38,280 nucleotides of DNA, taken from positions 1 to 38,280 of the forward strand of contig DAIOGN010000012.1 in the NCBI GenBank assembly GCA_036745245.1. Reading direction: 5' to 3'. Shown one piece after another: positions 25,023-32,318 of the stretch. Position 1 is the stretch's first letter; each line of letters begins with the position of its first letter. Source of the stretch: DAIOGN01 sp036745245. Lineage in GTDB: Bacteria > Zixibacteria > MSB-5A5 > JAUVRN01. Below the pieces are notes generated by a model. It searched no databases. It was not told where the DNA came from and saw only the letters and a list, made by a program, of their open reading frames with translations. The translations under genes and the position numbers were made by a program.

Positions 25023-26378
25023 CTAGCAGTCGGGCTGGAGTCCGCTCTTGAAGATGTAATTCACCAGCACGATGATGTCGGACGAGGTGGTGACCCCGGA
25101 GCAGTCCACGTCACCGGCCTCCACGGGCGTCGAAGGCGGTCCGCCCTTGAACACGTGGTTGACCAGCACGATGACATCGGCCGACGTGATCACTCGATCG
25201 CCGTTGGTGTCACCCACGTAAAACGAGGGGGGCAGGACACGCACAGTCCATTGATGTGTCGTCTGCAGGAGGCCGCCCGGATCGATTCTCACCCAGGGAG
25301 TGGTATCGGCCACGAGGGCGGTTACCACATGCTGGCCCGTGTCGAACACCTCCGCCTGGAAATCGAAGTCGGTCCCGGTGAACACGGGGTCGCCGTCCAC
25401 GGTCCAGGAAACGGCCATGGTGTTGGGCGTTACGGCCAGAGTGGTCACAGAGAATAATGCCGTGGAATCGTACGGAACCTCCGGTGAGGTGGAGACGGGC
25501 TGGACCTGCTCCACCGGGTCCACCAGGCCGTAGGTGACCTTCACCATCTGCTCACGACACACTTCGCAAAACGGCACGCCCAGAGACTGCATCTTGCAGT
25601 TGAGTTTCGGGCGAAACCAGCCGGTGAGGTTGTACACGGCCCCCTCAAACAGTCCCACGAGGCCGCTGTACGTTCCGGTTTCCGGCGTGGGTACAGGCGT
25701 GGTGGGAAGGATCCAGACATTCCAGCGAATCTGCGGACGATCGGTCACAGCCGTGCTGTTGGGCGATTCATGCCCTGGCCAGCCGCCGTAGTCGTATTCG
25801 TCCGCCAGATTCCCGAAGGAATGGCCCATCTCGTGCAGTGCGATCTCAGTCGAGGACGAGTGCGTGGAGAACGTGGACACCGTCCCCCCGGTGCCGCCGT
25901 ACCAATCGGTATTCACGATGACGAACGCAGCGTCCCACATCGGGAAGTTGTTCTGCAGCACCGTGAGAACCTTCCCGTCGTCTGCCACGAGCGCCCGGTG
26001 AACTCCCGACGCGTCGAACGTGCTGTTGAAGTAGGTGTTCCGGAATTGCACCGGGAAGCCCCCTGGCTCATCCGATGCGGATCCCGGATGATCGGTGCCC
26101 GACTCCACGGACGGCACCTGCACCGCGTACGCATTGAAGTACGCCTGATAGGACGAAAGCGGTGACGCCGCCAGGAGTCCATTCAGGATTCCCTGGACGT
26201 CCGTGTGGAAATCGGCCATCTCCGTGCTTCGATAACCTTCCGCGAGAAACACGAGGTTGATGCGGTCCGCGGGCGGCCCGTTGTCGAGCAGCGTGTCCAC
26301 CGGAAACAGCTGGCCCAGGGCCGGGCGACACAGAACGAAAAGCCAGAGGACCGCCAGGATCCGGCTACTTCTTCTCAT
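25023..26378 (-). CDS. M64-family metallopeptidase with C-terminal dockerin
   Basis: 451 residues. A signal peptide covers about 1-22 (ending RPALG). The peptidase core opens with INLVFLAEGYRSTEM, typical of M64 (IgA protease-type) enzymes, and carries HEMGH at 182-186 followed by the family's LADEY at 191-195. A beta-sandwich segment (about 300-385) leads to a two-loop dockerin-like module at about 387-451 (TSADVIVLVNHVFKGG and TSSDIIVLVNYIFKSG). It is exported and cuts proteins; the dockerin should attach it to a partner. Its start overlaps the end of the accessory gene upstream by 14 bp. Confidence 0.9.
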   Translation of the reverse strand: MRRSSRILAVLWLFVLCRPALGQLFPVDTLLDNGPPADRINLVFLAEGYRSTEMADFHTDVQGILNGLLAASPLSSYQAYFNAYAVQVPSVESGTDHPGSASDEPGGFPVQFRNTYFNSTFDASGVHRALVADDGKVLTVLQNNFPMWDAAFVIVNTDWYGGTGGTVSTFSTHSSSTEIALHEMGHSFGNLADEYDYGGWPGHESPNSTAVTDRPQIRWNVWILPTTPVPTPETGTYSGLVGLFEGAVYNLTGWFRPKLNCKMQSLGVPFCEVCREQMVKVTYGLVDPVEQVQPVSTSPEVPYDSTALFSVTTLAVTPNTMAVSWTVDGDPVFTGTDFDFQAEVFDTGQHVVTALVADTTPWVRIDPGGLLQTTHQWTVRVLPPSFYVGDTNGDRVITSADVIVLVNHVFKGGPPSTPVEAGDVDCSGVTTSSDIIVLVNYIFKSGLQPDC

Positions 26379-26826
26379 GCTCGCTCAGATCGAGTTGGAC
26401 AGACCCCAGGGGCCGTGCCCTGGACGCCGCTGAGGCATCCCGGGGCAGAGTGAATTCCACCCGGGTGGCCCGGGCGTCGAAGGGAAAGCGGATTACGGTG
26501 ACAGCGGATGGACGCTCTTCCACCACCCGACCCACGGTGCCGTCCTCGTTGAAGGTCTCGCGCACAACGAACCGTGGATCGTCCATAGCCTCGCTGTGAA
26601 GCACCGTCGAGTTCTGCCCCAGCACGCGGAGCGTCACTCGATCGCCGTTCGCTATGCCATGGCCCCCGGTCTTCAGTGTCCCCGACACGACCGACGTGGA
26701 TTCGAGAGTCACACCGGCGGAATCGAAGCGAACCCGCAGGAAGACGATGCGATCTTCAGCTTGTACCGTCGAGCTTCCCAGAATGAGGGCGCCGAGGACG
26801 ATGGGAGCCAGCCACCAACGCTTCAT
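26365..26826 (-). CDS. Small secreted beta-rich protein beside the M64 peptidase
   Basis: 153 residues from the ATG at 26826; a longer frame to 26946 only runs inside the pyrophosphatase gene. A signal peptide covers about 1-23 (ending STVQA). The rest is beta-rich (VFLRVRFDSAGVTLESTSVV, later FPFDARATRVEFTLP) and resembles the small beta-sandwich regions I recall next to or fused with M64 peptidases, though I cannot name a family. It begins 1 bp after the pyrophosphatase stop and overlaps the M64 start by 14 bp, so the three genes form a tight run. A chaperone or inhibitor-like role for the peptidase is possible. Confidence 0.7.
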   Translation of the reverse strand: MKRWWLAPIVLGALILGSSTVQAEDRIVFLRVRFDSAGVTLESTSVVSGTLKTGGHGIANGDRVTLRVLGQNSTVLHSEAMDDPRFVVRETFNEDGTVGRVVEERPSAVTVIRFPFDARATRVEFTLPRDASAASRARPLGSVQLDLSEHEKK

Positions 26827-26827
26827 G

Positions 26828-29224
26828 TCAACCCACGGACTTCGCCATGACGGCTGGGCGCTGGGTGGTGCTCTCATCCGAGTCGGTGCCGGTGGTGATG
26901 CGCATGCCGTAGAACGACCGCCACACGAACACCGTGGATCCGACAAAGAAGACGGCCGCCAGGATGTGACTGGTGGCCGGCCCGAGGGCCAGCGCCAGTT
27001 CCACCGCCAGAAGCCCGAACAGCGTGGTGAACTTGATCACCGGGTTCATGGCCACGCTCGAGGTGTCCTTGAACGGATCGCCCACCGTGTCGCCCACCAC
27101 GGTAGCGGCGTGCAGCTCGGTGCCCTTCTCCCGCAGCTCCACCTCCACCACCTTCTTGGCGTTGTCCCACGCGGCGCCGGCGTTGGCCATGAACATGGCC
27201 TGAAACAGCCCGAACAACGCGATCGAGATGAGGTACCCGATGAAGAAGTACGGCTCGACGCACGCAAAGGCGAGCGTGGAGAGGAACACCGTCATGAAGA
27301 TATTGATCATGCCCTTCTGCGCGTACTTGGTGCAGATGGCCACCACAGCCTTGGAGTCCTCGATCGAGGCCCTGTCGGTCCCCTCGAGGCGGATGTTCTT
27401 CTTGATGTACTCCACGGCACGATAAGCGCCGGCCACCACGGCCTGCGTGGACGCACCGGTGAACCAGTAAATCACCGCACCTCCGGTGATCAGCCCCAGA
27501 AGAAACGGCGGATGCAGGGGCGACAGCTTGTCGATGTTGACCTTCAAACCTTCGGTGAGCAGCATGATGATCGAGAAGATCATCGTGGTGGCGCCCACGA
27601 CGGCTGTGCCGATGAGCACCGGCTTGGCCGTGGCCTTGAATGTGTTGCCTGCACCGTCGTTTTCTTCGAGCAGGTCCTTCGCCTTGGACCACTGTGGGGT
27701 GAATCCCCAGCCCTTCTTGATGTCGGCTTCGGCGCCCGGCAGGCTTTCGAGCATGGACAGTTCATAGATCGACTGTGCGTTATCCGTGACCGGTCCATAG
27801 GAGTCTACGGCGATGGTCACAGGTCCCATGCCCAGAAAGCCGAACGCCACGAGGCCGAAGGCAAAGACCGCAGGCGCCAGCATGAGCCCGCCCAGACCCC
27901 AGGTGGAGGCAAAGGCGGCGATGGCCATGAGCGCCACCACCACCAGGCCCAGCCAGTAGGCGCTGAAGTTCCCCGCGGTAAGTCCGGAGAGGATGTTCAG
28001 AGAGGCCCCTCCAACGCGCGAGCAATTCACCGTCTCCTGCACGTGACGCGAACTGGTGGAGGTAAAGATCTTCACCACTTCCGGGATCACGGCCCCGGCG
28101 AGCGTTCCGCAGGAGATGATCGTGGACAACTGCCACCACAGGTCGGTGTTGCCGCCCAGATCGCCGATCAGAAGCTTCGACACCACGAACGTGAGCGCGA
28201 CGGACACCAGAGACGTGAGCCACACGAGGCTGGTGAGCGGATGCTCGAAGTTGAACTTGTCTGCGTTCGAATACCTGGCGTGTGCCACCGCCTCGTTGAT
28301 GAGGTACGAGAACCCGGACGCCAGGATCATGGTGAGGCGCATGGCGAAGATCCACACGAGCAGCGCCACCTGGTGCTGGGGGAATACGGCCAGAAGAATA
28401 AACGAGATCAGAGCCACCCCCGTGACTCCGTAGGTCTCGAAGCCGTCGGCCGTGGGGCCTACCGAATCGCCGGCGTTGTCGCCCGTACAGTCGGCGATCA
28501 CGCCCGGATTGCGGGCGTCGTCTTCCTTGATGCGGAAGACGATCTTCATGAGGTCCGATCCGATGTCGGCGATCTTGGTGAAGATCCCTCCCGCGATACG
28601 CAGCGCGGCTGCGCCCAGCGACTCCCCGATGGCGAAGCCGATGAAGCACTGGCCCGCGTAGTCGCCCGGGATGAAGAGCAGAATCGCCAGCATGATGAGC
28701 AGTTCCACCGAGATGAGAAGCATCCCGATCGACATGCCTGCCCGCAGCGGAATGGAGTAGCACGGGTACGGCTTGCCCTTGAGCGCGGCGAAGGCCGTGC
28801 GCGAATTGGCGAAGGTGTTGACGCGGATACCGAAGTGCGCCACCAGGTAGCTTCCGGCCATGCCGATGATCGAGAACAGCACGATGATCGCCACGCGATC
28901 CACCGGGAAGCCCACGAACGCCTTGAAGTACACGACGATGAGCGCTGCCAAAAGCACCCACAGCATGAGGATGAACTTACCCTGGGTGAACAGGTAGGTC
29001 TTGCAGGTGGCGTAGATCAGCTCGGACACCTCCTGCATCGCGCTGTGCACCGGCAGGTTCTTCAGCTGGCGGTAGATCACCAGCCCGAATAGGAGCCCCA
29101 GGAAACAGATGCCGAGCCCCCAGGTGAGGAGCTGGCTTCCGGTCATCCCAAGGAAGCTGACCGAGCTTAAGTCGGGCAGGACGAGTGCGGCTTCGCCGTG
29201 CAGTTGAGTAGCCGAATGATCCAT
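26828..29224 (-). CDS. hppA: Membrane-bound proton-pumping pyrophosphatase
   Basis: 798 residues with about 16 membrane helices. The pyrophosphate-binding loops are intact: GGIFTKIADIGSDL at 212-225, EDDARNP at 234-240, and ADCTGDNAGDSVG with D245, D249, D253. The C-terminal NAGAAWDNAKK and GDTVGDPFKDT segments are also conserved. The enzyme couples hydrolysis of pyrophosphate to ion export across the inner membrane. Lys530 (in GNTFKATAK) occupies the position that makes these pumps independent of potassium; residue 533, three further on, is Ala rather than the usual Thr. Two small secreted-protein genes follow without a gap. Confidence 0.96.
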   Translation of the reverse strand: MDHSATQLHGEAALVLPDLSSVSFLGMTGSQLLTWGLGICFLGLLFGLVIYRQLKNLPVHSAMQEVSELIYATCKTYLFTQGKFILMLWVLLAALIVVYFKAFVGFPVDRVAIIVLFSIIGMAGSYLVAHFGIRVNTFANSRTAFAALKGKPYPCYSIPLRAGMSIGMLLISVELLIMLAILLFIPGDYAGQCFIGFAIGESLGAAALRIAGGIFTKIADIGSDLMKIVFRIKEDDARNPGVIADCTGDNAGDSVGPTADGFETYGVTGVALISFILLAVFPQHQVALLVWIFAMRLTMILASGFSYLINEAVAHARYSNADKFNFEHPLTSLVWLTSLVSVALTFVVSKLLIGDLGGNTDLWWQLSTIISCGTLAGAVIPEVVKIFTSTSSRHVQETVNCSRVGGASLNILSGLTAGNFSAYWLGLVVVALMAIAAFASTWGLGGLMLAPAVFAFGLVAFGFLGMGPVTIAVDSYGPVTDNAQSIYELSMLESLPGAEADIKKGWGFTPQWSKAKDLLEENDGAGNTFKATAKPVLIGTAVVGATTMIFSIIMLLTEGLKVNIDKLSPLHPPFLLGLITGGAVIYWFTGASTQAVVAGAYRAVEYIKKNIRLEGTDRASIEDSKAVVAICTKYAQKGMINIFMTVFLSTLAFACVEPYFFIGYLISIALFGLFQAMFMANAGAAWDNAKKVVEVELREKGTELHAATVVGDTVGDPFKDTSSVAMNPVIKFTTLFGLLAVELALALGPATSHILAAVFFVGSTVFVWRSFYGMRITTGTDSDESTTQRPAVMAKSVG

Positions 29225-29286
29225 ATTCCTTCCGTTGTGATTGGTTACAGACTGATCGCCCGGATCAGGCAGACCTGGGGCTTGAA

Positions 29287-29307
29287 ATTCCCACCAGAGG
29301 GTGGAAT
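29287..29307 (-). terminator. Probable terminator of cstA
   Basis: On the minus strand ATTCCACC pairs with GGTGGGAAT around CTCT, with one bulged G, followed by TTTC. It lies 45-65 nt after the cstA stop and before the pyrophosphatase start, so it separates two transcription units. Confidence 0.5.
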
Positions 29308-29351
29308 GTCAGTTCGCCCCCGGGGCCGGCAAGTTCATACAGAAACGGGCT

Positions 29352-31037
29352 TTACGATGCGGCGCTTGAGCTTCCCTGCAGAGGGTCCGAGGGTGTCAAT
29401 AGCCTGCGACCGGCCATGAGTATAAATGTCAGGGCCAAGAGAAGCAACCCCAGCCCGAGGGCCCCATTAAGAAGTGGCAGGAGGCCTCCGGAGGCCCCGA
29501 GATTCGTAGCCGACTGCATCCCCAGGGCCGTGAACGTGACTGCGAAGATGAAGACTGTGGGCCAGGCGACGAACCAGTAGCGGCGGCCCGTGCGCTTGAG
29601 CCACACCGTGACACCCAGAAGCGAGAGTCCCGCCAGAAGCTGGTTGGAGGTGCCGAACAGGGTCCAGAACTTGAGATAGCTGCCCGGACCCGACGCGAGC
29701 ACGAGGGCGAGCGGAACCGCGCAGGTGACGAGAGTGGCGGCCAGAGCCGAAGCTCGATTGGTTTTGCCAACCAGTTCCTGAAGAATGTAGCGACCGAGTC
29801 GTGTGGCGACGTCAAGCGTGTCAAAGACGAACGTCGAAAAGGCCATGGCACCGAACGTCACGGCGAACACCAGGTTCTGCTCACCGAGAAACACCGTGAG
29901 GAATCTGCCCAGACCTTCGCCATAAATCGTGCCCGGGCCCTTCCCTGCGACGCCTTCCTTCGACACGATCAGCAGGGTCGCAAGTGCTATGGTGGCAACA
30001 AATCCTTCGGCCAGCATGGCACCATAGCCGATGCGCCGGCAATGTGTCTCCTTGGAGATCTGTTTTGAGGTCGTACCGCTGCACACGAGGCCGTGAAAGC
30101 CTGAACATGCGCCGCATGCGATGGTGACAAACATGAACGGAAACAAAAGTCCGGTGGCCCCGGGAACCTGGAAACTGGTGAACATGGGCTGCTGCACGTC
30201 GAAGCCGCCGAAGAGCACCCCGGCCACGCCCGCCGCCAGCGCCATGTACAAGATGAAACCGCCGAGATAGCCTCGCGGCTGCAGAAGACTCCACACGGGC
30301 AGAAGTGATGCGAGGAAACAGTACGCGAGGATCAGCACCGCCCACATGTTCGCGTCGAGCAGTAGTAAGGTGGAGATGCGGGTGCCATACCACACGACGC
30401 CAAGGGTGGCGGGCACAAAGATCGCGGTCTGAAGCCACAGGGGAACCTTCAGGAAACGCACCACCAGCCCCATGATGACAGCCAGTCCCAGGTACATGGT
30501 GGCCGAGGCGGCCACCGCCCCACCGGGATTGAAGCGGAATGTGAGGCCGGCCAACTCGGCATCGCCCGTGGAAAAGGTCTGTGCGGTCACCTGAGTAAAG
30601 GCCACGATCACGTAGATCAGAGCAAGCCAGATGAAACTGAGCAACAGGAGCCAGGCAGGCCGGCCGATGTGCTCCCGGGCCACCTCCGCAATGGATCGAG
30701 CGTCGTGGCGCAGCGAAGCGACGAGTGTCGAGAAGTCGTGCACGGCCCCGATGAAAATCGAGCCGAATACGATCCACAGGATGCACGGCAACCAGCCGAA
30801 TTGCTGGCAGGCCAGAATGGGGCCTGCGATGGGTCCGGCCGCTGCGATGGCTGAGAAATGCTGACCAAAGAGGTAGAACCAGCGCGTGGGGACGAAGTCG
30901 ACACCGTCGTTGTGCTTTTCGGCAGGCGTCTTTGCGTTCGGATCGAGCTCGTAGTGCTTCGCTACCAGGCGGCCGTAGAGCCGGTAACCCAGGGCGAGAA
31001 TGGCCAGCACCGAAACCACAAGGAGCAGGAGTTGCAC
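29352..31037 (-). CDS. cstA: CstA-family carbon starvation/peptide-pyruvate transporter
   Basis: 561 residues, about 14 membrane helices, close to the short members of the family. Landmarks are AGPIAGPILACQQFGWLP near 67-84, FGSIFIGAVHDFSTL, and LRHDARSIAEVAREHIG. The family takes up peptides or pyruvate during carbon shortage. The regulator partner (btsSR/yehTU-type LytTR pair) known in enterobacteria resembles the LytTR pair elsewhere in this window (5857-7894), but they are 20 kb apart so a link is only a suggestion. A 140-bp divergent region separates it from the secreted protein at 31180. It may suit growth on peptides made by the peptidases here. Confidence 0.93.
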   Translation of the reverse strand: MQLLLLVVSVLAILALGYRLYGRLVAKHYELDPNAKTPAEKHNDGVDFVPTRWFYLFGQHFSAIAAAGPIAGPILACQQFGWLPCILWIVFGSIFIGAVHDFSTLVASLRHDARSIAEVAREHIGRPAWLLLLSFIWLALIYVIVAFTQVTAQTFSTGDAELAGLTFRFNPGGAVAASATMYLGLAVIMGLVVRFLKVPLWLQTAIFVPATLGVVWYGTRISTLLLLDANMWAVLILAYCFLASLLPVWSLLQPRGYLGGFILYMALAAGVAGVLFGGFDVQQPMFTSFQVPGATGLLFPFMFVTIACGACSGFHGLVCSGTTSKQISKETHCRRIGYGAMLAEGFVATIALATLLIVSKEGVAGKGPGTIYGEGLGRFLTVFLGEQNLVFAVTFGAMAFSTFVFDTLDVATRLGRYILQELVGKTNRASALAATLVTCAVPLALVLASGPGSYLKFWTLFGTSNQLLAGLSLLGVTVWLKRTGRRYWFVAWPTVFIFAVTFTALGMQSATNLGASGGLLPLLNGALGLGLLLLALTFILMAGRRLLTPSDPLQGSSSAAS

Positions 31038-31130
31038 GGGGTGGAAACGTAGGGGGTGCCTCAGCTTGCGGCCAGAGGCATTTCAGGTCGGAGACCATGC
31101 CTGCGATCACAAGGCCACAAGAACCCACGG

Positions 31131-31159
31131 ATGACATTCTGCGGGGGCATGCGTATCTT
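31131..31159 (+). promoter_or_regulatory. Sigma-70-type promoter of the FlgD-tailed protein gene
   Basis: ATGACA at 31131-31136 (5 of 6) and TATCTT at 31154-31159 (4 of 6), 17 bp apart. Transcription should start near 31166, almost at the GAGAGG ribosome-binding site of the gene at 31180, leaving a very short leader. Confidence 0.5.
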
Positions 31160-31179
31160 GGTCTTCGAGAGGTACAGCT

Positions 31180-32082
31180 ATGAGCAGGTGGCGTAGCCTA
31201 GCATTGACCGTTCTGGTCTGTTCGATTCCATGTGCTCCTTGCCTGGCAGATCAAGGGGTCTCCGACTCCGACTTTGTCTTCCTGTCGCCGTACGACATTT
31301 TTGAACCCGTTCCACCGTTCTGGGAGGACTTGAGACGAACGCATGCGGTCCTGGTAAATCACAAGTCGCCCCTCCTGACCATCACCATACCACTGAGCTA
31401 CAACGATACTTCTGGACGCTGGGACTTTCTTGATGAACTCCGACTTGACTCCACCGTAGTAACGGCTCCCGGCGTCTGGGGAGTCAGTTTTGGCCCGGGA
31501 GGCCATGACTCTCTCTGGACTTCACGCGAGATCGAAGTCGACAACACAAGCAGAACGATCCTCATACGATTCGCCACAGACGTGCCGATCAGCCCACAGA
31601 CCATCGATACGTTGTGTATCCTGCATTGGCTGGTACCGTTGGAGTCTCAACCGACGGCCTTTGGATTCGCGATGATTGACAGCTCGGAAGTTTCTGGCCA
31701 CCACTTGCAGATTACGGGTCCTGCGGACACTTTGACTCCCACATGGCAGGGAGGTCAATTCACGGTCGGCGCCATCGACAACGTCGATCCGCACCCTACA
31801 CCTTCCTTTCTTCGATTGATCACCCTGTTTCCCAACCCATTCAACTCCCAGGTCCGAGTCCAGTTCACTCTCCAGGCGCCTGGTCAGGCGGGACTCACCG
31901 TTTTCAGTATCCTCGGACGGCGTGTGAGACACTGGCCAACGCAGCGTCGGTCCGTGGGACTGCATGAGCTCGTCTGGGACGGTCGTGATGAGAGTGGTCG
32001 CACCGTCGCATCTGGAGTCTACTATTTCGTGTTGGAGACGGAGAAGAGTAGATCAACCTCCGCCGGAGTCATGCTCAAGTGA
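31180..32082 (+). CDS. Secreted protein with FlgD/T9SS-like C-terminal domain
   Basis: 300 residues. A signal peptide covers about 1-23 (ending APCLA). The middle region (about 55-205) is beta-rich, with LTITIPLSYND, FLDELRLDSTVV and TILIRFATDV spaced as in cohesin-like extracellular domains of FCB-group proteins; this resemblance is only by eye. The last ~85 residues, opening LFPNPFNSQVRVQFTL and ending SGRTVASGVYYFVLE, match the FlgD-like/T9SS type A C-terminal module used for export and surface attachment. It lies next to the dockerin protein at 32319. Codon use is slightly less GC-rich than its neighbours. Confidence 0.82.
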   Translation: MSRWRSLALTVLVCSIPCAPCLADQGVSDSDFVFLSPYDIFEPVPPFWEDLRRTHAVLVNHKSPLLTITIPLSYNDTSGRWDFLDELRLDSTVVTAPGVWGVSFGPGGHDSLWTSREIEVDNTSRTILIRFATDVPISPQTIDTLCILHWLVPLESQPTAFGFAMIDSSEVSGHHLQITGPADTLTPTWQGGQFTVGAIDNVDPHPTPSFLRLITLFPNPFNSQVRVQFTLQAPGQAGLTVFSILGRRVRHWPTQRRSVGLHELVWDGRDESGRTVASGVYYFVLETEKSRSTSAGVMLK

Positions 32083-32195
32083 TACTGCGGCTCACCCCAT
32101 GGAGCCCTCTGTGCCAGCGGCTGTCTGCCGTCATTCTTTGCATCGAGTGACCACGTCCAGCAGCCAGCTGCGGGCTGGAGGCCAGCGTTCGGTGG

Positions 32196-32223
32196 TTGAC
32201 GGAAGCGAGAGCATCCGTATATT
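32196..32223 (+). promoter_or_regulatory. Strong sigma-70-type promoter for the SBBP/dockerin gene
   Basis: TTGACG at 32196-32201 (5 of 6) and TATATT at 32218-32223 (5 of 6) with a 16-bp spacer. Transcription would start near 32230, giving a leader of about 88 nt with GC-rich inverted segments before the ATG at 32319, which is preceded by TAGGAGA. Confidence 0.6.
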
Positions 32224-32318
32224 CGCTGACGATTCTTTCGGGTGCTAAGAGATGCGTGCCGGCGGCGGCCATAGCCCGCCTCCAGCCGGGGTCACCAGAT
32301 CAGACTTAGGAGATACAG

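Noticed and set aside
26654..29092. Very long open frame antisense to the pyrophosphatase gene
   Set aside because: It is composed of His, Arg, Gly and Glu without any domain pattern, as expected opposite a GC-rich membrane protein gene; the pyrophosphatase on the other strand is unmistakable.
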